This document shows, piece after piece, positions 21,556 to 30,303 of a DNA stretch of 40,005 nucleotides. The first letter of the stretch is position 1. Each line of letters starts with the position of its first letter. A program made the translations under genes and the position numbers. The DNA comes from Pseudothermotoga sp. Its GTDB lineage: Bacteria; Thermotogota; Thermotogae; Thermotogales; DSM-5069. The notes below the pieces were generated by a model that had not been told where the DNA came from, did not search any database, and saw only the letters and a list, made by a program, of their open reading frames with translations. The stretch is from assembly GCA_003510135.1 (NCBI GenBank), contig DOKY01000012.1, forward strand, positions 1 through 40,005, in the 5' to 3' direction.

Positions 21556-22821
21556 ATGAGGCGGCTGTTTGTCATTGCGTGCTTGGTTCTTGTCGTGGCA
21601 AGCATCTTCGGAGCGATTACGCTAACCATGGTTGAAACAATCACAAGTCCTGCCCGCACCGAACTACTCAGACAGCTACTTAACGAATTCGAAGCGACCC
21701 ATCCGGGCATCAAAGTTGAACTGATCTCTCCTCCGTACGAAAGCTCTGATCAAAAGCTCATCATGATGCTCAATACGAAGCAGAAAGTCGACGTCTTCGA
21801 AGTGCGAGACAACTTTCTCGCAATCCATGTTAACAACAAGAACTTACTTGATCTGACTGAATTCGTCAAGAATTGGGATGGATGGAACGATCTCATCGAT
21901 CTCGCAAAGACCGTGGCTAGCAAGGTCGAAGGCAAAGTTTACTACATCCCGTACGGATTCTTCATTAAAGCGTTGTTCTACAGAAAGGACATTCTTGAAA
22001 AGAACAACATACCAGTTCCACAGACGATGCAGGAGTTGTACGAGTACGCGAAAAAACTCACCAACCCAGCGGAAGGAAAATACGGTTTTGCCTTCAGGGG
22101 AGGGCCAAGCGAGCATTCTTTCTCTGAGATTGTCATTATGTCTTACGTGCCAAACATCGATCCAAGACCGAACAGGGGATATCTGACAACAGACGGTGTG
22201 CCATACCACGACACCCCGGGTGGAATAGAAGGCCTCAAGATGTGGGTAAAACTCTACCACGATTGTTCGCCAAAGGATTCCTTGAACTGGGGCTGGGCAG
22301 AACAAGTCAACGGATTCGTCTCTGGCATGACTCCGTTCTTAATTCAGGACCCGGACACAGTTCCGATAGTTGAAAGAAGGCTCGGCGACCCGAATCTCTA
22401 CGGTGTCGCGCCAATGCCAGTTGGCCCATATGGCAAGGTGTACCTCGATTACGGAAATGCAGGCTGGGGCATAGCATCCTATTCAAAATACAAGAACGAG
22501 GCGTGGGAATTGATCAAGTTCCTCTCTTCTCCTGAGGTCAATGCAAGGTTCTCAAAGTTCAACGGATCGCTTCCTATCAGCAAGTCCGCCTTTTCTGATC
22601 CTTACTACGCAACGGGTCCTTACAGAGCCTGGTACGAAGAGCTCACGAATCCAGACAAGTACGTATTCTACGAAAGGCCTGTTCATATGCCCGGGTTCCC
22701 CGCCTATGCTGAAAAACATAAGAATGACATTCAGAACATACTCTTAGGGAAAAAGGATTTGTATCAGGCCGCAAAAGAATGGGCTGACTTCTGGAAGAAG
22801 GAATATGGTATAACCAAATGA
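21556..22821 (+). CDS. ABC sugar-binding protein (family 1), second operon
   Basis: A 421-residue extracytoplasmic binding protein with a signal peptide (MRRLFVIACLVLVVASIFGA). Family-1 landmarks: LLRQLLNEFEATHPGIKVEL, YYIPYGFFIKALFYRKDILEKNNIPVPQTMQELYEYAKKL, and AWELIKFLSSPEVNARFSKFNGSLPISK near the C terminus. It opens a five-gene operon with two permeases and a PLP enzyme. Like the first system it has no ATPase gene nearby. Ligand unknown: there is no glycosidase in the operon to give a clue. The ATG follows TGGAGGTGG. Confidence 0.9.
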   Translation: MRRLFVIACLVLVVASIFGAITLTMVETITSPARTELLRQLLNEFEATHPGIKVELISPPYESSDQKLIMMLNTKQKVDVFEVRDNFLAIHVNNKNLLDLTEFVKNWDGWNDLIDLAKTVASKVEGKVYYIPYGFFIKALFYRKDILEKNNIPVPQTMQELYEYAKKLTNPAEGKYGFAFRGGPSEHSFSEIVIMSYVPNIDPRPNRGYLTTDGVPYHDTPGGIEGLKMWVKLYHDCSPKDSLNWGWAEQVNGFVSGMTPFLIQDPDTVPIVERRLGDPNLYGVAPMPVGPYGKVYLDYGNAGWGIASYSKYKNEAWELIKFLSSPEVNARFSKFNGSLPISKSAFSDPYYATGPYRAWYEELTNPDKYVFYERPVHMPGFPAYAEKHKNDIQNILLGKKDLYQAAKEWADFWKKEYGITK

Positions 22822-22839
22822 ACAAGTGATAAGTGGTTT

Positions 22840-22860
22840 GCAGGGGCCGTGTGCCCCTGC
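22840..22860 (+). promoter_or_regulatory. intercistronic hairpin after the second binding-protein gene
   Basis: A perfect eight-base-pair stem GCAGGGGC / GCCCCTGC with a five-base loop, then ATTTTAAGG. It starts 18 bases after the stop and ends 23 bases before the permease ATG. The short T run makes partial attenuation or 3' end protection likely. Confidence 0.6.
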
Positions 22861-22883
22861 ATTTTAAGGGGAGAAAAGACTGT

Positions 22884-23756
22884 ATGAGCAAAGATAGAAG
22901 ATTCATCTTTTTCATGATCCTGCCCACCGTTCTGTTCATTTCGCTGGTCATATTTTTGCCAGCAATCAGATCGATTATCATGGCGTTTCAGGACTACAAC
23001 ATGTATTTCCTGACTAAGAAATTCATCGGCTTTAAGAATTTCTCCGATGCGTTCAGTGACCCCGTCTTCGCCCAGGCTATGAAGAACACCTTGATCTGGA
23101 CGCTGTTATCCCTCACTTTACAGTTTGTGCTTGGTTTCTCTCTTGCGCTACTGTTGAGGAAACCCTTTCGGGGTAGAGGTGTTTATACAGCGCTCGTCTT
23201 TTACCCATGGGCCGTCTCCGGTTTTGTCATAGGATTGCAGTGGCGCTGGATGTTCCACGGTTCTGCTGGAGTTATAAATGATCTTCTTCTGAAGCTCGGT
23301 TTAATACAGGAACGAATTGCTTTCCTGTCAGATCCAGACTATGCGCTGTATGCAGCCATAGTTGCAAACGTATGGTATGGGGTGCCGTTCTTCGCGATTA
23401 TGTTGCTCGCAGCTCTTCAATCTGTTCCACAGGAGCTTTACGAAGCGGCGAAAATCGACGGGGCCAGCGCGTTCGCACAGTTCGTGAATGTCACTATCCC
23501 CTACGTAAGACCGGTGATAATAAACACAACGCTGATTCGATTCATCTGGATCGTGAACTTTCCGGACATAATCTTTTCGATGACAAACGGCGGGCCAGCA
23601 GGCAGCTCCCACATCCTCTCCACGCTTTCGATTGCCAAAGTGTACAACGAGTACAATTACGGGGTCGCGTCGGCAATCGGCGTGATCATAATGCTCATAC
23701 TTGCCACGTACGCGTATGTCTATTTGAAAATAAACCGCAGCGAGGGTGGTTTTTGA
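22884..23756 (+). CDS. ABC sugar permease, MalF-like, second operon
   Basis: A 290-residue six-helix permease. ATG 22884 is preferred: upstream in-frame codons fall within the hairpin, and AAGGGGAG precedes it. It begins MSKDRRFIFFMILPTVLF. The EAA coupling loop is ELYEAAKIDGASAFAQFVNV. It pairs with the next permease, whose ATG overlaps its stop (TGATG at 23754-23758). Confidence 0.9.
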   Translation: MSKDRRFIFFMILPTVLFISLVIFLPAIRSIIMAFQDYNMYFLTKKFIGFKNFSDAFSDPVFAQAMKNTLIWTLLSLTLQFVLGFSLALLLRKPFRGRGVYTALVFYPWAVSGFVIGLQWRWMFHGSAGVINDLLLKLGLIQERIAFLSDPDYALYAAIVANVWYGVPFFAIMLLAALQSVPQELYEAAKIDGASAFAQFVNVTIPYVRPVIINTTLIRFIWIVNFPDIIFSMTNGGPAGSSHILSTLSIAKVYNEYNYGVASAIGVIIMLILATYAYVYLKINRSEGGF

Positions 23757-24580
23757 TGAGAAGACTGCTGACGATTCTCAGAATTCTGGCCCTGAGTGTC
23801 TTTTTGGTCTGTGCGCTGTTTCCGCTTTACTGGACTCTTATCACATCACTGAAAGGTGCAACTGAAATGTACAGCTACCCCATCACGTACTGGCCCAAGC
23901 AGGCTACTCTCGAAAATTACAGATATCTCTTGAGGTCCCTTAACTTTGGCAGATACACCGTCAACAGCATCTCTGTTTCATTGCTGTCATCTTTTGCAGC
24001 CCTCATGGTCGCATCTTTCAGTGGATACGTGCTCGCAAGAAGGCGTTTCTCTACCAAAAGAATTCTTTACTTCGTTCTTTTTATAACACAGATGATCCCA
24101 GGATTCATGCTTATGTCCTCCATATACGTGATGCTTGGTCCTATCGGTCTGGTGGACAATTTGCTCGTCCTGGCGTTTCTCTATACTGGAATAATGGTGC
24201 CCTTTTCCACAATCATGATGAAGAGCTTTTTCGAGAGGATACCTGAAAGCATCGAAGAGGCTGCGCTCATAGACGGATGTAAGAAGCTACAGATGATCTT
24301 CAAAATTGTTTTTCCGGTCACAGCTCCCGGGCTCGCGGCGACATTCTGTTTTGCTTTCGTGAATTGCTGGAACGAGCTTTTTCTCGCAATAATGCTACTG
24401 AACAGCGAATCTAAGAAAACTATACCCGTTGGACTCAACTCTTTTGTTGGAAAAGCCGACATAGACTGGGGTGCCATGAGTGCTGGGGTCTTGATTGCCT
24501 TGATACCCGCGATGGTTATATTTGCATTTGCACAGAAATACATCGTGCAGGGATTAACACAAGGCGCTGTTAAAGAGTGA
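23756..24580 (+). CDS. ABC sugar permease, MalG-like, second operon
   Basis: A 274-residue permease with six helices. The EAA loop reads SIEEAALIDGCKKLQMIFKI and the C terminus AQKYIVQGLTQGAVKE is typical of MalG-type subunits. ATG 23756 overlaps the previous stop, with GAGGGTGG just upstream, giving tight coupling of the two membrane subunits. It is followed after 14 bases by the PLP enzyme gene. Confidence 0.9.
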   Translation: MRRLLTILRILALSVFLVCALFPLYWTLITSLKGATEMYSYPITYWPKQATLENYRYLLRSLNFGRYTVNSISVSLLSSFAALMVASFSGYVLARRRFSTKRILYFVLFITQMIPGFMLMSSIYVMLGPIGLVDNLLVLAFLYTGIMVPFSTIMMKSFFERIPESIEEAALIDGCKKLQMIFKIVFPVTAPGLAATFCFAFVNCWNELFLAIMLLNSESKKTIPVGLNSFVGKADIDWGAMSAGVLIALIPAMVIFAFAQKYIVQGLTQGAVKE

Positions 24581-24594
24581 AAGGAGGAAGGTTC

Positions 24595-25755
24595 GTGAAT
24601 ATCACGCAAATACTCCACAGCTATGGAGAAGACGGATTCTCTTACAGTCCTGTCAGCGTCCCGATATATGAGACCTCCATCTTTTCTTTCAAAAACTTTG
24701 AGGAATTTCAAAATTCTCTGCTGAACGAGTTCGAGTCACACCTCTACACTCGAGGTAAGAACCCGACGGCGGAGGTGGTGGAGAAAAAAATCGCTGCGCT
24801 GGAAAAAGCAGAAGATGCGAAACTGTTTGCTTCCGGTGTGGCTGCCATCAGTGCAGCGACAATGGCCTTTCTCAAGAGTGGGGATCATGTGGTGTGCGTG
24901 AAGGACGCGTATGGCTGGACGCTCAGGCTCTTTTCACAGTACCTGAAGAGATTCGGAGTCGAGGTTACCTTCGTCGAAGGGATTGATCCTGGGGATTTCA
25001 TCAAAGCCACAAGAAAGAACACGAAACTCTTCTTTTTGGAAAGTCCCACGACGTTTACCTTCCAGTTGCAAGACCTGTCAGCAATAGCAAAGTTCGCAAA
25101 AGAAAACAAAATTAAGACTGTGATCGATAACACGTGGGCAACACCGGTGTTTCAAAATCCAATTCCGCTGGGGATAGATCTGGTTGTACATTCCGCAAGC
25201 AAATACATTGGTGGACACAGCGATGTAGTTGCAGGCGTTGTGGTTGGTTCAAGGGAAGATATTAGACACATATTCAATACGGAGTTCATGAACATTGGGG
25301 CAACGATAGGTCCCTTTGAAGCGTGGTTGCTCCTTCGTGGTTTGCGGACTCTTCATATCAGAATGCAGAGACACATGGAAAACACTTTGAAGGTCATCGA
25401 ATATCTTCAGACAGTTCCCGAGGTCAGCGAGATTTACTATCCATTCTATGCCAAGCATCAGCAGTATGAGCTTGCCAAGAAGCAAATGAAAGGCGGAAGT
25501 GGTTTGCTCAGCATCAAGTTGAAGGTGAACTCTCTGGAGGAAATAATCGCTTTTACAAATGCCTTCAGGGTATTCAGAATAGCTGTAAGTTGGGGTGGAT
25601 ACGAGAGCCTTGTTATGCCACACGCGGCAACGAACAGGGACGGGTTGACGGAGCGAAACAAAATTGTAAGATTGCACATCGGTTTAGAGGATCCCAACCT
25701 GCTCATTGATGATCTTGAGAGAGCTTTTCAGGCGATGAGGAAAGTAAGACCTTAA
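24595..25755 (+). CDS. Cys/Met-metabolism PLP enzyme (cystathionine gamma-synthase/lyase type)
   Basis: A 386-residue fold-type I PLP enzyme of the trans-sulfuration family. Seen: Lys203 in HSASKYIGGHSDVVAG as the Schiff-base lysine, YTRGKNPTAEVVEKKIAALE near the N terminus, the phosphate-binding SGVAAISAA, and IDNTWATPVFQNPIPLGIDL before the lysine. GTG 24595 is the start because AAAGGAGGAAGG precedes it; the GTG at 24577 overlaps the previous stop. The family includes cystathionine gamma-synthase, beta- and gamma-lyases and methionine gamma-lyase, and the residues visible do not separate them. Position at the end of a sugar ABC operon is unusual. Its 3' end overlaps the convergent GntR gene by 53 bases. 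Confidence 0.88.
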   Translation: MNITQILHSYGEDGFSYSPVSVPIYETSIFSFKNFEEFQNSLLNEFESHLYTRGKNPTAEVVEKKIAALEKAEDAKLFASGVAAISAATMAFLKSGDHVVCVKDAYGWTLRLFSQYLKRFGVEVTFVEGIDPGDFIKATRKNTKLFFLESPTTFTFQLQDLSAIAKFAKENKIKTVIDNTWATPVFQNPIPLGIDLVVHSASKYIGGHSDVVAGVVVGSREDIRHIFNTEFMNIGATIGPFEAWLLLRGLRTLHIRMQRHMENTLKVIEYLQTVPEVSEIYYPFYAKHQQYELAKKQMKGGSGLLSIKLKVNSLEEIIAFTNAFRVFRIAVSWGGYESLVMPHAATNRDGLTERNKIVRLHIGLEDPNLLIDDLERAFQAMRKVRP

Positions 25756-26389
25756 TGTCTGTTTCGATTATCTTCCTCACCAGAGACCTGGCCTTGTGAA
25801 CGTCCCTTACAAGAATTGCGTTGAGCAGTTCCTTATGGTAGGGTAAGCCTTCCCTACCATAGGTTCTTTCTACAAAAGGAGGATACCAGATCGCGCTCAG
25901 AAGATCAAAGAAAGCTTCGAAGAAGCTCATCAGCATTGTACTGCCTGACAATTCGAAGAACTTCCTGTGAAACGCCATGTCTTGATCCGGGTCTTCCAGA
26001 TTAAGCTTTGCCAGATTTTTCACCAGATTCGTCAGCTCTTCTTTCGAACAATTCTGGATGGTCAGTTCTACCGCTAGCTCTTCCATGGCACCTCTTGCCC
26101 TCAGGAGATCAATTATGAAGTCCCTCGACGGGGTGAACTTGATCGAGAAGGACACGGTGAAGGAAAGTTCATGGAGATCGCTGGCCACAAAAATCCCCTT
26201 TGGTGCCTCAACTTTTACTACTCCTCTTTCTTCTAATCTCTTTATAGCCTCTCGAACGGTGGTCCGGCTCACTCGAAACATCTGTGCCAGTTCTCTCTCG
26301 GAAGGAAGCTTATCGCGCGGCCTGAGGCCCATTCTCACGATGTACTTGATTATTTCATTCTTTAGCCATTCGGAAGACGTTTTCCTCAT
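25703..26389 (-). CDS. GntR/FadR-family regulator with FCD domain
   Basis: A 228-residue repressor: winged HTH at residues 20-70 (KLPSERELAQMFRVSRTTVR, EAIKRLEERGVVKVEA) and a C-terminal helical FCD ligand domain. Candidate metal/ligand residues are in DMAFHRKFFELSG and in GLPYHKELLNAI. FCD regulators usually sense small organic acids, sugar acids or amino acids. ATG 26389 is preceded by GGTGG. It is convergent with and overlaps the PLP gene, so it most likely controls the second sugar operon through the site at 21502-21530 and possibly itself through TATCATG at 26401. Ligand unknown. Confidence 0.87.
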   Translation of the reverse strand: MRKTSSEWLKNEIIKYIVRMGLRPRDKLPSERELAQMFRVSRTTVREAIKRLEERGVVKVEAPKGIFVASDLHELSFTVSFSIKFTPSRDFIIDLLRARGAMEELAVELTIQNCSKEELTNLVKNLAKLNLEDPDQDMAFHRKFFELSGSTMLMSFFEAFFDLLSAIWYPPFVERTYGREGLPYHKELLNAILVRDVHKARSLVRKIIETDIKVLLSSSPEKLSQDHQ

Positions 26390-26672
26390 TTACACCACCA
26401 TATCATGAAGCGTAATTACACTGCTCAAGCGACCACTCTTCGAATCTATAAGAGAGCATACACCAAAATCGATTGTACAACATCATCTTCGTGACAACCT
26501 CCTGGATTCAAAAAAGATTGGGCTTTCTGCCTATTCTCGGGAATCTACCCTGGTAACGGTTTCGGGTTCTGAGACTTTAGGCAAGCATCATTCAAGTCTG
26601 AAGGATTTTCAGTCGCACTGACTTCAATCAAGGAGTAGAATTGTATGTACGAACCGGGGGTGGTCTTTCAGG
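26390..26672. other. divergent intergenic region
   Basis: Between the GntR gene (minus) and the FtsX-type permease (plus). It contains TATCATG at 26401-26407 and a palindrome TTGTACAA at 26473-26480 that could be a regulator site. I see no confident -35/-10 pair on the plus strand and no gene. Confidence 0.4.
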
Positions 26673-29273
26673 GTGTTCAGGACCATAGCCAGGATAGCGT
26701 TCAGGAATTTCCTGATGCGTTTCAAATCGACGCTCGTTTTAATAATAGGCATGAGCATTCCGGCGATGCTTCTGGTCGGGGGACTTTCGTTGAACGACAC
26801 CGTGAAGAACTGGATCGTGAAGAGCCTGAAGAACAACTTTGGACCTGCGGACATCTCTGTAGAGAATCCCAGGAACAATATCTTCGTAAGACTGGCTCTG
26901 GATCAGCAGATTGTGGACCTGCTCAAAGAAAGAAAAGACGTTTTAGCGATCCTTCCGGTTTCAGAATCACTCGTTCGCGTAAAGTACAACGGCAGAACGA
27001 TCGACTGCCTCGCGATGGGTGTGAGATCTGAAGATCTGAGTAATTTCGTAGGCAAGGAGATTCAAATCCCGTCACAGGGTGTGATTATCTCAAGGGATCT
27101 TGCTGATGCTCTGAATATCAAAGAAAACGATCTTGTTTCGATCAACATGACGGGTCAGGCCGGCGAATTCAAAGTTGTCCAGATCGGCGAGGAAGGCTTT
27201 CTCAACTTCAAAGGAGATCACCTTCAGTTTCCCGGTGTCATCTTTATGAACGCAGACGAACTGACCGGGGCTGTTGGTTTCCCAACGCGTCTGTACCTTC
27301 ACGTTGACAAGACAATCGAAGAACACGAAGATTTTGTCAACGATTTGAACCAAGAAATGAGGATCTCCGCTGTTGCCATAAAGGCGACGCTTTTGAACTC
27401 ACCTGCAAACAAAGCCCTTGGTTATCTGACGATCGCCTTCGGTGGTTTTTCAATACTGGCGTCTCTGATCCTGGTCTATCTCTTCGTTCAGAGCTTCTTG
27501 GAAGAGCGAAACACGATGCTTGCCACTCTGCGAATCCTCGGCTTCAAATCTTCACACGTGTTTGCACTCCTTATGCTGGAAGGCTTTGCCTATTTTCTCG
27601 TCTCCGGCCTGTTCGGCGCGAGCGCCGGGATGTTTCTGGCAGGGTTTCTCCTTGAAAGGCTGAAGAACTTTTCAAGTGTTATGATGGCTGGAACGCTCTG
27701 GCTCTCGAAGCTCGAACTTCAAGTGTCGTTTTCATCGATCCTGGCGGGCATTTCCGGTGGATTGGTCTTACCCCTGGTGATATTCACAGCAAAAGCCAGA
27801 AAAATCGTCAGCGGTCCGGCGGTTCGAATGCTCCGATTCGAGGAAGAAGGCCAATCTTCTTTGAGGAAATCCACAGGGTACGTGGGACTGGCCGTCATCG
27901 TGCTCGCGGTTCTTCTGACGTTATTTTATCCGGAATTTTCCGTCGCCTTGATTTTGCTGGCGAGCGTCGGTGCTTTCATGGTTTTTCCCTCTTCTTATCT
28001 TGGAACCTTCCTTGCGACGGGGATCTTCGTCTATGTGTTGCGATTCCGACCGGCCGAGCTCACAAGCTGGGACGTTCTTCAGAGAGGTGCGGCGTTCTTT
28101 CTGGCCAGCTGGCTTCTTTTCTTTTCACTCCTAACGCCTTTGAGAAAGCTTTTTTCAAGGTCGGCTTCTGAGGGCTCCGTCTCGACTTTCGTGGCGCTTT
28201 CGTATGTTCAGAGGAACAAAAGAAACAGTTTCATCATCGCGTTGATGTTCAGCCTGATCGTCTTCGTGGTGATCCTGACACTGGTGGTTCCTTACAACGT
28301 AGAGAGGTTCGTGAACGAACAGCTCGAAACGGGCATCTTCGGTTACAACTTCATGGTGATCCAGAATCCTCTGAAGCTGATCTTCACAGGAGCTGATCTT
28401 GAGATAGCTGAAGGGATCGAGAAACATGCGAGAGTCTACGTGGCGCAGTTGAACAACGATCCAGTTGCGTTCGTCGATGAAAACTTTCTGAAGGATGCGA
28501 TGGTGAAGAGCATAAAGAGTAACGAATGGAGGAAGATCCTGCTCGAGCCCGGAACAATCGCGGTGGGCACACTGGGGGACGAATCCGTGCCAGAGCAGAT
28601 CAACGGTAGAATTCGTCCGCTTTTTGGCCTTGGTGGGTCGGAAAACTTGACTTTCCGGGTTATAGGCAAATTCGATCTCAGGCAAATCCTGGTGCCGGTC
28701 AAATACGTCGCATCGATTAACAGTATGCCCGCGAACATCAGGTTCGTTCCCGTTTTGCTTGCCAGAGTTGACGAAAATAATGTATCTACAGTCAAAGATT
28801 TCTACAGCGAAAGGTTCGATTTCCCGATCCACATAGTTGAAGAGCTGAACCGAGTACTTTCTGGAGTCGATTTTCTCGTAAAGACAGGATTGATCCTGCT
28901 TTATTTCGGATTGCTTAGCGGACTCTCTGGCGTTGTCTTCCACACGATGAGGAGTGTCGTGCTGAGAAGGAAACTGACCGCAGTTCTGAAAGCCGTCGGA
29001 ATGACAAATAAGAGTGTCGGACTGGCGTTCGTCGTGGAAAACCTCACCATGGCGTCACTCGGGATTCTCGTGGGCGTCTTCGCCTCGGTTCTGTTTTCGA
29101 AGGACGTGATGGATCAGATCTTCTCCATGATCGGATCTGGACGGTTTTTGTTCCCAATCTGGAACGTACTGACCTTCATGGTGGGCCTCTACGTGATCAT
29201 GACAGTCACGATAGCTTTATTAGTTTTTCTCAGCAAAGCGAATCCAGCCGAATCTTTGAGGGTCCAGGACTGA
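26673..29273 (+). CDS. FtsX-type ABC transporter permease, two FtsX domains
   Basis: An 866-residue membrane protein. TM1 is near residues 20-40 (LVLIIGMSIPAMLLVGGL), followed by a large extracytoplasmic MacB-like domain. Next come three helices with the first FtsX block (about 250-370), four central hydrophobic helices, TM near 535, a second outer domain, and a final three-helix FtsX block (about 750-860, ending FLSKANPAESLRVQD). About ten spans is typical of the single-polypeptide permeases that pair with LolD/MacB-type ATPases in lipoprotein, lipid or peptide handling. GTG 26673 follows GGGGGTGG. The ATPase gene begins 15 bases after its stop. Substrate unknown; there is no periplasmic adaptor gene. 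Confidence 0.88.
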   Translation: MFRTIARIAFRNFLMRFKSTLVLIIGMSIPAMLLVGGLSLNDTVKNWIVKSLKNNFGPADISVENPRNNIFVRLALDQQIVDLLKERKDVLAILPVSESLVRVKYNGRTIDCLAMGVRSEDLSNFVGKEIQIPSQGVIISRDLADALNIKENDLVSINMTGQAGEFKVVQIGEEGFLNFKGDHLQFPGVIFMNADELTGAVGFPTRLYLHVDKTIEEHEDFVNDLNQEMRISAVAIKATLLNSPANKALGYLTIAFGGFSILASLILVYLFVQSFLEERNTMLATLRILGFKSSHVFALLMLEGFAYFLVSGLFGASAGMFLAGFLLERLKNFSSVMMAGTLWLSKLELQVSFSSILAGISGGLVLPLVIFTAKARKIVSGPAVRMLRFEEEGQSSLRKSTGYVGLAVIVLAVLLTLFYPEFSVALILLASVGAFMVFPSSYLGTFLATGIFVYVLRFRPAELTSWDVLQRGAAFFLASWLLFFSLLTPLRKLFSRSASEGSVSTFVALSYVQRNKRNSFIIALMFSLIVFVVILTLVVPYNVERFVNEQLETGIFGYNFMVIQNPLKLIFTGADLEIAEGIEKHARVYVAQLNNDPVAFVDENFLKDAMVKSIKSNEWRKILLEPGTIAVGTLGDESVPEQINGRIRPLFGLGGSENLTFRVIGKFDLRQILVPVKYVASINSMPANIRFVPVLLARVDENNVSTVKDFYSERFDFPIHIVEELNRVLSGVDFLVKTGLILLYFGLLSGLSGVVFHTMRSVVLRRKLTAVLKAVGMTNKSVGLAFVVENLTMASLGILVGVFASVLFSKDVMDQIFSMIGSGRFLFPIWNVLTFMVGLYVIMTVTIALLVFLSKANPAESLRVQD

Positions 29274-29288
29274 CGGGAGGTTCGATGT

Positions 29289-29984
29289 ATGATAGTTGTC
29301 AAAGAGCTGTGGAAGATCTACGGAAAAGGGGAAAGAAAGGTGCAAGCCTTGAAGGGAATAAGTGTGACCATAAAAGATGGTGAGTTCGTTGCAATCTTCG
29401 GGCCTTCCGGTTCTGGAAAGACCACGCTGTTGAACTGTCTCTCAGGAATAGATTCACCAACCAGTGGAGAGATCTACTTCGACGATTTGCCTTTCCATAC
29501 CTTGAGCGAAGAGCAAAAAACACAGTTTCGTGCTCGCAACATGGGGTTCGTCTTTCAGTTTTTCAACCTCATCCCGGTTCTCACGGCCCTGGAGAATGTC
29601 CTGTTACCACTCAAGATTTTGGGAATCAACCATGGTGAGGCTAAACAGCGCGCCGTAGCGATGCTTGAAAAAGTCGGCTTGCGCGACAAGATCGAAAGAT
29701 TTCCTTCGCAGCTTTCCGGTGGGGAACAGCAGCGAGTCGCCATAGCCCGAGCGTTAGTGCACAACCCGAAGGTGGTCTGGGCGGATGAGCCTACGGGCAA
29801 TCTGGATTCTGAAACTGGCATGAACGTGATCGAACTTCTGGAATCGATGAAGAAAGAACTTGGCACCACGCTTGTCGTCGTGACTCACGATGAGCGCATC
29901 GCTCAAAGGGCGAACCGGATACTGTTCATGCGGGACGGCCAGATCGTGGACGTGCGCGAAGGACAGAAACTCGGTTCGATCTGA
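29289..29984 (+). CDS. ABC transporter ATPase, LolD/MacB type
   Basis: A 231-residue ATPase with every motif: Walker A GPSGSGKTT (Lys44), Q-loop in FVFQFFNLIPVLTALENV, signature LSGGEQQR, Walker B VVWADEPTGNLDSETG, H-loop VVVTHDERIA. Length and the LNCLSGIDSPTSGEI region fit the LolD/MacB/FtsE branch that drives mechanotransmission rather than import. ATG 29289 follows GGGAGG. It forms a two-gene operon with the FtsX-type permease. Confidence 0.92.
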   Translation: MIVVKELWKIYGKGERKVQALKGISVTIKDGEFVAIFGPSGSGKTTLLNCLSGIDSPTSGEIYFDDLPFHTLSEEQKTQFRARNMGFVFQFFNLIPVLTALENVLLPLKILGINHGEAKQRAVAMLEKVGLRDKIERFPSQLSGGEQQRVAIARALVHNPKVVWADEPTGNLDSETGMNVIELLESMKKELGTTLVVVTHDERIAQRANRILFMRDGQIVDVREGQKLGSI

Positions 29985-30011
29985 ATCGAATCTCTTTGCT
30001 CAGTATCAAAC

Positions 30012-30034
30012 AAAAAAGCCGGGCTTTCCCGGCT
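30012..30034 (-). terminator. orphan minus-strand intrinsic terminator
   Basis: AGCCGGG and CCCGGCT form a seven-pair stem with a four-base loop; on the minus strand it is followed by TTTTTTG. The run is on the minus-strand side only, so it does not obviously serve the ATPase gene just upstream. A better terminator already serves the lipoprotein gene at 30246, so a minus-strand transcript from 30035-30245 may end here. Confidence 0.6.
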
Positions 30035-30245
30035 GATTCACACAACCTCTTCGCACCAGCCTTTTTCGGCAAAAGGGCACTCAAAACTGGATTTGTCCTA
30101 TCACATAAACCAATCAACGGGGACGACCACGCTGTTTTTCATAACGCTCTTTCCTTAAACGCCTCTGACCAAGCCGATCCTTCCAGCTCCAGGACACAGA
30201 CGTAGTTGCCCGCGACATTCAGAAGCAGCGCAAAGGATCGAGCAA
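30035..30245. other. gap flanked by two minus-strand terminators
   Basis: No plus- or minus-strand gene with a ribosome binding site. The stretch is bounded on both sides by minus-oriented terminators, as a small RNA would be. I could not fit it to SRP RNA, tmRNA, 6S RNA or RNase P RNA by eye. Confidence 0.3.
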
Positions 30246-30275
30246 ACAAAAAGCGGTCCCGTGCGGGACCGCTTT
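30246..30275 (-). terminator. intrinsic terminator of the lipoprotein gene
   Basis: AAAGCGGTCCC (30250-30260) and GGGACCGCTTT (30265-30275) give an eleven-pair stem with a GTGC loop. On the minus strand it runs into TTTTTG. It lies about 30 bases after the lipoprotein stop codon at 30304. Confidence 0.8.
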
Positions 30276-30303
30276 CGTTACCGGCTTGAGTCTTTGTTGT
30301 CTA

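Noticed and set aside
26400..26428. TTGAGC-N17-TGATAT as a gntR promoter
   Set aside because: Transcription would start within the ribosome binding site, only a few bases from the ATG, and the -10 matches just 3 of 6.
30139..30303. The lipoprotein frame stays open for about 54 codons after its stop, with coding-like sequence
   Set aside because: It begins with two stop codons (TAG TAG), has no start with a ribosome binding site, and runs through the eleven-pair terminator; openness is likely due to base composition.
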